Source of the DNA: UBA6398 sp963644855
GTDB lineage: Bacteria; Bacteroidota; Bacteroidia; Bacteroidales; Bacteroidaceae
Length of the DNA stretch: 22,758 nucleotides
Reading direction: 5' to 3'
Assembly: GCA_963644855.1 (NCBI GenBank)
Contig: CAVIQL010000035.1
Coordinates: forward strand, 1-22,758
The notes under the pieces are model-generated. The model was not told the DNA's origin and ran no database searches. It worked only from the letters and a program-made list of their open reading frames with translations. Shown here piece by piece: positions 1-7,527 of this stretch; the first letter of the stretch is position 1; every line of letters starts with the position of its first letter. The translations under genes were made by a program, and so were the position numbers.

Positions 1-52
1 GAGCGCAACCTTGCCAAGGTTGAGGTCGCGAGTTCGAGTCTCGTTTGCCGCT
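1..52 (+). tRNA. tRNA-Gly (anticodon GCC), 5' end outside the window
   Basis: The 3' two thirds of a tRNA are visible. The anticodon stem CAACC/GGTTG (6-10 and 18-22) encloses the loop TTGCCAA with anticodon GCC. A 5-nt variable loop follows, then a T stem GCGAG/CTCGT (28-32, 40-44) around TTCGAGT. The acceptor 3' strand TTGCCGC (45-51) is followed by discriminator U at 52, as expected for bacterial tRNA-Gly. CCA is not encoded. The D arm is only partly present and the 5' acceptor strand is missing because the window begins inside the gene. Confidence 0.93.
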
Positions 53-63
53 CTTTGTTTATT

Positions 64-90
64 ATTGCAGATTTTGCAATACGCTTTTAT
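64..90 (+). terminator. Weak hairpin after the tRNA gene
   Basis: ATTGCA (64-69) pairs with TGCAAT (75-80) across a 5-nt loop, and a short T-rich run (84-90) follows. The stem is only 6 bp and AT-rich, so it is a possible rather than a convincing terminator for the tRNA transcript. Confidence 0.3.
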
Positions 91-153
91 TGAAATTAAT
101 CCTTAAAGCCAATATGTCTATAAGGCATTGAGCCATTATAGTTAAAAATTAAA

Positions 154-705
154 ATGAACCTATACATCAGATATTTCAACCAAGAAATTCTTGTTCACAA
201 CGCCGATGAAGCTATCGACTTTCTCAACTCTATTCCGGAAGTCAAAATCGATCGTTCAATAGAAAAAGACCTTCGGGCGTTTTCAGAGAATGCTGTGGCA
301 TATCCCAAGCGTTACAAATTAGCCCCGAAGATATATTTCATTGTCATAAAGACTACTGCCGAGACAATGGAAGAATTCAAATCAAACAATCACAAAAGCA
401 ATCAAAGCGTTACGGGACAAATAAAAAGCGAAAAGCAAATGGAACTCAACACGGACAAGCCCGGTTGGTATGAAGGTTCATTGCTTTTCAAACGTGTCAT
501 ACCTATTCCCGGCACTGGCAAGTTCCAATACCGCGACACACCGTTCGTGGCACGCGTAAAGGCACATAGTCCACAGGAATGCTACTCAAGAATAATCCAA
601 CACTTGCGCAATCGTCAAGATGTGGACCTTCGTTCGCAATTCCCCTCTTCGAAAGGCAAAAACTTCACCTATAAATACCTCGGAGAAACACTTCCTCCAA
701 GATAG
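154..705 (+). CDS. Conserved Bacteroidales protein of unknown function (183 aa)
   Basis: The 183-residue protein starts MNLYIRYFNQEILVHNADEA. It has no signal peptide and no membrane segment, so it is probably cytoplasmic. Its style, with an opening beta strand and then a helix rich in acidic residues, matches small conserved proteins I have seen across Bacteroidales, but I cannot name a domain or function. Residues about 70-100 are hydrophilic (KSNNHKSNQS and following) and look like a linker between an N-terminal part of about 65 residues and a C-terminal part of about 80 residues that is richer in aromatic and basic residues. It lies 100 bases after a tRNA-Gly, with no clear promoter between, so read-through from the tRNA is possible. 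A strong terminator follows at 730. ATG 154 is the only in-frame start near the upstream end. Confidence 0.8.
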   Translation: MNLYIRYFNQEILVHNADEAIDFLNSIPEVKIDRSIEKDLRAFSENAVAYPKRYKLAPKIYFIVIKTTAETMEEFKSNNHKSNQSVTGQIKSEKQMELNTDKPGWYEGSLLFKRVIPIPGTGKFQYRDTPFVARVKAHSPQECYSRIIQHLRNRQDVDLRSQFPSSKGKNFTYKYLGETLPPR

Positions 706-729
706 AAAGCATATCATAAAAAGCAATAC

Positions 730-765
730 AATGGCGCGCCAATCATGGTGCGCCATTTTTGTTTT
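730..765 (+). terminator. Strong intrinsic terminator after the 154-705 gene
   Basis: AATGGCGCGCCA (730-741) and TGGTGCGCCATT (746-757) form a 12-bp GC-rich stem with one G-U pair and a 4-nt loop ATCA. T-rich sequence TTTGTTTT (758-765) follows. It isolates the upstream gene from the glycosidase cluster. Confidence 0.88.
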
Positions 766-1103
766 ATACCCACGAGTTCGTTTTTCTTACCCTACTTTCA
801 TCGTTTGCTTGCTTCAAAAGATTTTACTGCCACCCAACCATTGAAAAATATTTCACTCTTTGTAAACTTTGTTTCCCCACGAAACAAAAGACCAAAAAGC
901 AGGTCAAAAAAACATATTGAAATAGCCTTACTCTACTTCCTAAATTAGTTTACTTTGGCAAGGCAATTCTTTTTCTTATCTCGCACATTTTCAAGAAAAT
1001 AAGAAATCGCGTAATTTACTTTTGCGTTTACCTGTGCATACAAGCAACGCGCAAGCATCTTAATTTTGCTGCCAAGTTAAAAACCTAAATTGAAACTTAC
1101 ATT
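766..1103 (+). other. Gene-free leader region of the glycosidase cluster
   Basis: No convincing gene lies here; the short open frames lack coding character. The stretch contains a perfect 8-bp inverted repeat, TTTGTTTC (868-875) and GAAACAAA (881-888), around CCCAC. It also holds a candidate -7 box at 1017, so the cluster mRNA would carry a 5' leader of roughly 70 nt. No riboswitch fold was recognised. Confidence 0.6.
1017..1024 (+). promoter_or_regulatory. Candidate Bacteroidetes -7 box for the GH3 cluster
   Basis: TACTTTTG matches the Bacteroidetes -7 consensus TAnnTTTG and is followed by C. No good TTTG -33 element is visible 19-21 bases upstream, only TTTTC, so recognition may need an activator. 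It is the best match in the 398-base gap before the GH3 gene. Confidence 0.5.
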
Positions 1104-3449
1104 ATGTACAGACCTATTATTATGACAGTATGTCTTACCGCCATTTGCGCAACAAGCGTGGCGCAGACCCCTCGTTTGGGAGTTTCGCCGCTCGACAGTG
1201 TGGTTAACGCCATGACTTTGGACGAGAAACTAAACCTTTTGATTGGCTCTACAGGCAATGAAACCACCAACGCTACGGCTACTATCGGTAACGCTTCGGA
1301 ACTCGTGCCTGGAGCAGCAGGACAACTCAATGGCAACACGCGCCTTGGAATTCCTACCACAGTAGTTGCAGACGGCCCTGCCGGACTTCGCATCAATCCC
1401 ACGCGCGAGGGTACCACAAAAACCTTTTATTGCACCCATTTTCCCGTAGCAACAGTTATGAGTTCCACTTGGAATACCGAACTTATACGTCAAGTTGGAG
1501 CAGCCATGGGCGATGAGGTAAAACACTACGGAGTTGATGTGTTGCTTGCACCGGCTACAAACATTCATCGCAATCCTCTCAACGGACGTAACTTTGAATA
1601 TTATTCCGAAGACCCTCTACTTGCAGGAAAAATCTGTGCTTCGATGGTAAACGGCGTACAAAGCAACGGCGTTGGTACATCTCTTAAACATTTTGCCCTT
1701 AACAATCAAGAAACAAACCGCACAAGCAATAATGTAATAGGTTCTCCGAGAACTTTCCGCGAACTTTATCTCAAGCCTTTCGAAATTGTAGTGAAAGAAG
1801 CGCAACCCTGGACAGTGATGACTTCATACAATAAAATCAATGGCACTATGGCGAGCGAGCGTTGCGACCTTATTACCGAAATTCTGCGTCGTGAATGGGG
1901 ATTCAAGGGAATGGTTATGACCGATTGGTATGGCGGTAAAAGCGCTGTGGCACAAATGGAAGCCGGCAACGATTTGCTTATGCCTGGAAAGCTTGCACAA
2001 CGCGAAGAAATAAAAAAAGCTGTACTCAATGGGCATCTTTCAATGGACATCATCGACCGCAACGTAAAACATATCCTTGAATATATCCTAAAAACACCGC
2101 GTTACAAGAATTATATAGCTGATAACAATCCCGATCTCAAGGCTCATGCACAAGTTACACGCAACGCAGCCACAGAAGGAATGGTGTTGTTGAAAAATCT
2201 CAAAAACACTTTGCCTCTAAAAGGTAAAACTCATCAACTTGCAGTGTTTGGACGCAGTTCATACGAATTTATAGCAGGAGGAACCGGCTCGGGAGACGTA
2301 AACCATGCCTATGTGGTGAATTTGGTTGACGGATTGAAAAATGCAGGTTTTACGATAGACAATAATATTAAGGAAGTATATGACAAATATATCCCGGAAG
2401 CTACCGCAAAAAACAAACAACCGCAAGGTGATTTCGCAAAATTTCTTCCCAAACACCTCATTCCCGAAATGAACCTTACTACATCGGCATTGCAAAGCGC
2501 TGCAAAAACAAACGATGCCGCTATAATTACAATCGGCAAGACTTCGGGAGAATTTGCAGACCGCTACATTTCCGACAATTTCAACTTGACAGATGCCGAA
2601 AAGGACATGATCAAAAATGTATGCACCGCATTCCACAAAGCGGGAAAGAAAGTTGTTGTAATACTTAACGTTTGCGGCGTGATAGAAACTCAAAGTTGGA
2701 TAAACAATCCTGATGCCGTGCTCGTTGCTTGGCTTCCGGGACAAGAAGGTGGAAATTCTGTTGCAGACATTCTAATTGGTAAAGAATGTCCCTCTGGTCG
2801 TTTGCCTATGACTTGGCCTATTAGCTACAACGACGTTCCTTCGAAGAATGACTTCCCTACTCCCGACGAAATAAGCGATGAGCAACTTGTAGAATCCTTG
2901 AAAGGATTTTCAAATGTTCGTACAACGGGTGAACGTAAAAACTTTGATTACACAGAATATAACGATGGAATTTACGTAGGATATCGTTACTATAACACTA
3001 AGAACGTTGCCGTTGCTTATCCTTTTGGATATGGATTAAGCTACACTTCTTTTAAATATGGCAAGCCAGCAATTAGTAAAGACAACAAAGGAAATATCAA
3101 CATTAGCGTAGAAGTAAAAAACAATGGGAAAGTAGCTGGTAAAGAAGTTGTACAAGTCTATGTATCCGCTCCGGGAAAAGATATGGACAAGCCAGCACGC
3201 GAACTGAAAAGCTTCGCTAAAACGGGTAAACTAAATCCTGGTCAAAGCGAAACGGTGAACCTAACGATTCCTTACAAAGACCTTGCTTCTTTTAATGAGA
3301 AAGACTGTCAATGGCAGGTTGAAGCAGGAAAATACAACGTAATGATTGCAAAAAATGCTGCAGATGCCCAACCTCTCAGTTCTACCATAGAAATTAATGC
3401 TGGTGTTACCGAAAAAGTTCGTCCATGCCTATTACAAGAACAAAAATAA
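1104..3449 (+). CDS. Exported glycoside hydrolase family 3 beta-glucosidase (BglX-like)
   Basis: The 781-residue protein is close to the length of BglX-type GH3 enzymes. Residues 1-20 are a signal peptide ending in VAQ, so it acts in the periplasm or envelope. The (alpha/beta)8 domain carries DGPAGLR (90-96), GRNFEYYSEDP (161-171), KHF (195-197) and VMTDW (271-275), with Asp274 as the predicted nucleophile. The alpha/beta sandwich domain contains SGEFADR (481-487), where Glu483 is the likely acid/base, and the typical GQEGGNSVADILIG region. A C-terminal fibronectin-III-like domain begins after FGYGLSYTSF. GH3 enzymes release terminal beta-linked sugars; the exact substrate (glucoside, xyloside or other) cannot be read from the motifs. 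It is the first gene of a forward cluster and is followed 34 bases later by an outer-membrane barrel gene. An in-frame ATG at 1122 would shorten the signal peptide and is less likely. Confidence 0.95.
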   Translation: MYRPIIMTVCLTAICATSVAQTPRLGVSPLDSVVNAMTLDEKLNLLIGSTGNETTNATATIGNASELVPGAAGQLNGNTRLGIPTTVVADGPAGLRINPTREGTTKTFYCTHFPVATVMSSTWNTELIRQVGAAMGDEVKHYGVDVLLAPATNIHRNPLNGRNFEYYSEDPLLAGKICASMVNGVQSNGVGTSLKHFALNNQETNRTSNNVIGSPRTFRELYLKPFEIVVKEAQPWTVMTSYNKINGTMASERCDLITEILRREWGFKGMVMTDWYGGKSAVAQMEAGNDLLMPGKLAQREEIKKAVLNGHLSMDIIDRNVKHILEYILKTPRYKNYIADNNPDLKAHAQVTRNAATEGMVLLKNLKNTLPLKGKTHQLAVFGRSSYEFIAGGTGSGDVNHAYVVNLVDGLKNAGFTIDNNIKEVYDKYIPEATAKNKQPQGDFAKFLPKHLIPEMNLTTSALQSAAKTNDAAIITIGKTSGEFADRYISDNFNLTDAEKDMIKNVCTAFHKAGKKVVVILNVCGVIETQSWINNPDAVLVAWLPGQEGGNSVADILIGKECPSGRLPMTWPISYNDVPSKNDFPTPDEISDEQLVESLKGFSNVRTTGERKNFDYTEYNDGIYVGYRYYNTKNVAVAYPFGYGLSYTSFKYGKPAISKDNKGNINISVEVKNNGKVAGKEVVQVYVSAPGKDMDKPARELKSFAKTGKLNPGQSETVNLTIPYKDLASFNEKDCQWQVEAGKYNVMIAKNAADAQPLSSTIEINAGVTEKVRPCLLQEQK

Positions 3450-3483
3450 CAACTCACATTTGAAAAATCTAAAACCCAAAACA

Positions 3484-5760
3484 ATGAACTCACATAAGAA
3501 TCTTTTGCCATTGCTATTTAGCGCAGCCCTTATACTACCTACAACTACTATGGCGCAGGAGAAAATCGAGAAAGACTCTGTGCCCGAGACCAAGGAGGTA
3601 AAAAATCGTAACGTAATGCTCAATGCTTCGAACGACAACCAACCGCGACAAATTTCTATTGGTTTGCCGTCGAGTCTGTCGGCTACAATCTACGAAGACG
3701 GTCTACCTGTTTCATATAATATTTGGCCTTGTTTGCCCTATCTTTATTGGACGGGCAACGCTTCGCATGGTTCTATGGGCTTAATGTCGCTTGGTGAAAG
3801 CGCAATCAAGAATGGTTCTGTAAACTATGCGGTGTTGTCGAACACACGTACCGGTAGCGATAAATTCGAAGGGCACGTGAACTACACCACAAACATATTC
3901 AATAAGCAGACATTTGACGTGGCTCTTGCAGGAAAGATTGCTGATGGTTGGCACTACTCTCTTGGAGCTTACGTAAACCTTGATCCTGGAAGCAACAAGC
4001 TTGCCGACATACAATATGCGAGTAATATGAAGATGTTCAAGGCTGCTATCTCAAAGGAATGGAATGATGGACGCGGCAAATTCGACCTATTCTATCGCTA
4101 TTCCTACAACAAGAATCTTGGTGATGCCTACGGACCTTTTATTTACGTTGGCGATGGTTCGGTAAAGGAATACAATGGTTTCAGTCTTGGGCATGATGGT
4201 TTTCTACCGGCTAATGGTGAACTTACTTACGTTGATGTTATGACAGGCAAGAAGAAAACCATAACACGTAAGGACGGAACGCATGCACTAAACAATAGTT
4301 TGACGGCACACCTCAACTACAAATTTCTCAATGGTATGAATCTTGACGTTACCTCCAAATACAATTACGCCAACTCCTATTATACAACGCTACAATTGGC
4401 TGGTACGGGTGTTGCAACCGCAGATGCAGGATATACTTATGCTTATGACAACGGCACCCACAAAGCTGGCGATACATTTACTGGTAACTTCAATAGCCGA
4501 TATTTGCTTCGCGACATCGGTTTTGAGCGCGATTGGCTAACCACAGCCGAACTTACAGGCAAAAGTAACAACCGTGCACATAGTTGGAGGCTTGGTGCGA
4601 ATGCTTGGTGGAACCGTCAAGGAATAAAAGCAAGTACTGGTGTGTTTGCTCATACAATCGAATCAAATCCCGTATGGCTCAAACACGACGGCGAGCAGGA
4701 ATATAGAGCTAATACCGGCGGAGAATATTATGATGCCCACGAAACAAAATTTGCTCTCTATGCTTCGGACGACTGGCAGGCAACAGAGCGTTTGTGGCTT
4801 TCGGCAGGATTGCGCGCAGAATATTACTCTGTTGGCGGACAAAACGCTTTTGCTTATGCTAATGCGGAAGACCAAAATCCTACTTACTCTGAGAACGTAA
4901 GAAATGTGGACTATAGCGTAAACAATGGCAAGATAACCTCATTTAGCAAGCATTGGGTAAATCCAGCTGCTACTATCAACGGACGTTATACCATAAGCCA
5001 CGGCTTTGGCGTGATTGCAGAATATGTATATGCAATGCAGCACCCCAACTCTCAGGATTTCGGTGGACCATATATGCCTATTCTCGATGCAGTAAACATT
5101 CATCTCGGACGTGCCGGCATTTTCTGGAACACACCATGGTTGCAACTCGTTTCACAAGTGTCAATCATCAGTCAAAGCAACTACAAAAGCCGCACACAGT
5201 TCACAAATCCCAATAACTCGGCTGACGTTGTTACGATTCCTATTACAAACGATGTGCAGACTATGGGTTGGACCACCGACGTTGTGCTAAATCCGTTCAA
5301 AGGATTCAGTTTCCATGGATTGTTGACTTTGCAGAATCCTAAATACAAGAACTTTAATATCAACGCACAGTTTGCCGACGGCACATCAAAAAGCTATAAT
5401 TTCAACGACAAGGTTACAACTGGCGTAAGCAAAGTTATCGTAGAACTCGACCCAAGCTATTCGTTCGACAAATTTAGGATATGGGCAAGTTTCCGTTATC
5501 AAAGCAAACAATATATCAACAAGACAAACACCCTATATTTCAATGGACGATGGGAAACATTTGCCGGAGTTGATTACAACTTGAACAAGAACGTAAGTTT
5601 CTCTGTCAACGCCATCAACTTCCTCAACCAAAAAGGTTGCTCAGGCAGTATTGGTGCAGCCGACTTGCTTGAAGATGTTTCGGCATACAAAAACTATCTA
5701 ATGGCAGGCTCATATATACGTCCGTTCACCGTGGAATTTGCTACTCATATAAATTTCTAA
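3484..5760 (+). CDS. TonB-dependent-receptor-like outer-membrane beta-barrel protein
   Basis: ATG 3484 gives a clean signal peptide (MNSHKNLLPL through TTMA, cleavage before Gln25) and avoids overlap with the GH3 gene, so I prefer it to the longer frame opening at 3397. The protein has 758 residues. After residue 120 it consists of alternating amphipathic strands with many Tyr, Asn and Gly residues, and it ends in ATHINF, a terminal aromatic residue typical of BAM-inserted barrels. The region before the barrel (about residues 35-130) resembles only the second half of a TonB plug (ATIYEDGLPV, then NGSVNYAVLSNTRTGSDKFEGHVNY). I see no clear TonB box and no carboxypeptidase-like N-terminal domain. 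No susD homologue is adjacent. It probably takes up the product of the neighbouring exported enzymes. It could instead be a non-TonB barrel, but the plug-like remnant argues for this family. Confidence 0.85.
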   Translation: MNSHKNLLPLLFSAALILPTTTMAQEKIEKDSVPETKEVKNRNVMLNASNDNQPRQISIGLPSSLSATIYEDGLPVSYNIWPCLPYLYWTGNASHGSMGLMSLGESAIKNGSVNYAVLSNTRTGSDKFEGHVNYTTNIFNKQTFDVALAGKIADGWHYSLGAYVNLDPGSNKLADIQYASNMKMFKAAISKEWNDGRGKFDLFYRYSYNKNLGDAYGPFIYVGDGSVKEYNGFSLGHDGFLPANGELTYVDVMTGKKKTITRKDGTHALNNSLTAHLNYKFLNGMNLDVTSKYNYANSYYTTLQLAGTGVATADAGYTYAYDNGTHKAGDTFTGNFNSRYLLRDIGFERDWLTTAELTGKSNNRAHSWRLGANAWWNRQGIKASTGVFAHTIESNPVWLKHDGEQEYRANTGGEYYDAHETKFALYASDDWQATERLWLSAGLRAEYYSVGGQNAFAYANAEDQNPTYSENVRNVDYSVNNGKITSFSKHWVNPAATINGRYTISHGFGVIAEYVYAMQHPNSQDFGGPYMPILDAVNIHLGRAGIFWNTPWLQLVSQVSIISQSNYKSRTQFTNPNNSADVVTIPITNDVQTMGWTTDVVLNPFKGFSFHGLLTLQNPKYKNFNINAQFADGTSKSYNFNDKVTTGVSKVIVELDPSYSFDKFRIWASFRYQSKQYINKTNTLYFNGRWETFAGVDYNLNKNVSFSVNAINFLNQKGCSGSIGAADLLEDVSAYKNYLMAGSYIRPFTVEFATHINF

Positions 5761-5799
5761 AATTCAACTTATAGAATACAATAAAACGATAAGGCATCT

Positions 5800-5883
5800 T
5801 GTTTAAATAATATCGGACATTATTTAAATAATAACCGACATTTTTTAAATAATATCAGACATTGTTTTTACGATATCCGATGT
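5800..5883. repeat. Array A: four tandem 21-bp units (TCNGA repeat family)
   Basis: Units run 5800-5820, 5821-5841, 5842-5862 and 5863-5883 with no spacers. Each has an AT-rich half close to TATTTAAATA, then AT, then a TCNGACAT-type end. The four cores are TCGGA, ACCGA, TCAGA and TCCGA. The array fills half of the 165-base gap between the barrel gene and the esterase gene. The 12 bases at its left edge (AAGGCATCTTGT, 5791-5802) recur at the left edge of array B. Confidence 0.9.
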
Positions 5884-5925
5884 AGTTGAACCAAATACAA
5901 ATTATAGAACTAACATAATATAGTC

Positions 5926-7524
5926 ATGAAAAAAATATTATTGACTTTGAGCACATTAGCCTTGTTTATAGGCGTTGCAGCTCAAAACCCGCAAGTAAAG
6001 ACCACCGACGGTATTCTCGAAGGCGTGAACGAATCTGGTATCAAAGTATTCAAAGGCGTTCCTTTTGCAGCACCTCCCGTAGGAGACCTGCGTTGGAAAG
6101 CTCCACAACCCGTAGAAAAATGGCAGGGTGTGCGCAAAGCCAACGAATTCGGCCCTAATCCTATGCAGGAAAACCTGTTTGGAGACATGAATTTCGGCAC
6201 TAGCAAGAACAGCGAAGACTGTCTGTACCTCAATATTTGGACTCCCGCAAAACAGATGAACGAAAAATTGCCGGTACTCATATATTTCAACGGCGGCGGA
6301 CTGATGTGTGGCAGCGGAAGCGAGCCACGCTATGCCGGCGATGCTATGGCACGCAAAGGCATCATATCTATCACCGCCAACTACCGCGAAGGTATTTTCG
6401 GATTCTTTGCCCTACCCGAACTTTCCAAAGAAACAAGCTACAAAGGCTCGGGCAATTATGGATTTATGGACCAGGCCGCAGCCATAAAATGGGTAAAAGA
6501 CAATATCGCAGCCTTTGGCGGCGACCCAGAACAAATCACAATTTGCGGAGAATCGGCAGGTTCGATGTCGGTATCAGCCTTGATGGTTTCGCCAATAAGC
6601 AAAAATTTGTTTGCACGCGCCATCGGTTCAAGCGGATCGATAATTGGTTTTCAGCGTATAGCCACTTTGAAAGAATGTGAAAGTGCTGGCGTTGACGCAA
6701 TGAAGAAAATGGGATGTAAAAACCTGAAACAACTTCGCGCCATTCCCGCTGAAGAACTTTTGAAACTCGCAGCCGTAAAAAGCAAACCAAGTTGCAATAT
6801 CGACGGATACTTCTTCACCGAACAACCACAGGAAACATTCGCCAAAGGACAACAAGCCCAAGTACCATTACTCATCGGCGGCAACAATCAAGAAATGACT
6901 CCCGCTTTCATATTGGGCGGAAAACCCGCAACCGTGGAGAATGCAAAAGCAGCAGCCAAGCGAGTTTTCGGAGATGCCGTTGACGAAGCTTTCAAACTCT
7001 ATGGTATCAACACAGATGCAGACGTAAACAGCCGTCCAGGAATTGATTTGGCAAGCGACATGTTTATCGATTATTCCACATGGAAATGGGGAAACATGCA
7101 CAAGCTAACAAGTGGAAAACCTGTATACCGTTATCGTTATTGCCACCCACGTCCTGCAATGGCTATCAAAGGAAAAGTTGCCGGACTAGCAGGCGGTGTG
7201 CAAGATGCCAAAGACAATAAACCCGTTAAACTAGACCAAGGCGCGGTACACTCAGCAGATATCGAATATGCCATGGGAACATTACCGACAAACCGAGTGT
7301 ATGACTGGCAACCCGAAGATTATGTGGTTTCCGACATATTCAGCAACTACTATGTGAATTTCGTGAAAACAGGCAACCCAAATGGTCTCGGACTTATTGA
7401 ATGGCCTGCGACAAATGGTAAAGATGTAGCCCCCGTTCTCCAACTTGATGTCAACACCACCGTAAAAACTGACGCTAATATGGAAAACCGCTACAACTTC
7501 ATCGATAAATTAATCTGGAAATAA
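5926..7524 (+). CDS. Exported type B carboxylesterase (alpha/beta hydrolase)
   Basis: The 532-residue protein has a signal peptide, residues 1-19 (MKKILLTLSTLALFIGVAA), cleaved before Gln20, so it acts outside the cytoplasm. Carboxylesterase type B hallmarks appear in order: VFKGVPFAAPPVGDLRW (41-57), SEDCLYLNIW (96-105), oxyanion-hole GGG (123-125), nucleophile motif GESAG with Ser210, the acidic triad member Glu323 in GGNNQE, and catalytic His442 in AVHSADIEY. The family hydrolyses carboxylic esters; in a glycan cluster this suggests removal of acyl substituents, but the substrate cannot be deduced. It is flanked by the 21-bp array upstream and a nucleoside-hydrolase-like gene 3 bases downstream. 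No TAnnTTTG promoter was found just upstream, so it is probably read from the GH3/barrel transcript through the array. Confidence 0.93.
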   Translation: MKKILLTLSTLALFIGVAAQNPQVKTTDGILEGVNESGIKVFKGVPFAAPPVGDLRWKAPQPVEKWQGVRKANEFGPNPMQENLFGDMNFGTSKNSEDCLYLNIWTPAKQMNEKLPVLIYFNGGGLMCGSGSEPRYAGDAMARKGIISITANYREGIFGFFALPELSKETSYKGSGNYGFMDQAAAIKWVKDNIAAFGGDPEQITICGESAGSMSVSALMVSPISKNLFARAIGSSGSIIGFQRIATLKECESAGVDAMKKMGCKNLKQLRAIPAEELLKLAAVKSKPSCNIDGYFFTEQPQETFAKGQQAQVPLLIGGNNQEMTPAFILGGKPATVENAKAAAKRVFGDAVDEAFKLYGINTDADVNSRPGIDLASDMFIDYSTWKWGNMHKLTSGKPVYRYRYCHPRPAMAIKGKVAGLAGGVQDAKDNKPVKLDQGAVHSADIEYAMGTLPTNRVYDWQPEDYVVSDIFSNYYVNFVKTGNPNGLGLIEWPATNGKDVAPVLQLDVNTTVKTDANMENRYNFIDKLIWK

Positions 7525-7527
7525 GCA

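Noticed and set aside
868..888. Inverted repeat TTTGTTTC/GAAACAAA as a terminator or operator
   Set aside because: The stem is AT-rich and only 8 bp, has no T tract, and lies about 130 bases from the promoter. It is recorded in the leader entry but not called as a site.
3397..3483. Upstream extension of the barrel gene from ATG 3397
   Set aside because: It overlaps the GH3 coding region and would bury the signal peptide that begins at 3484.
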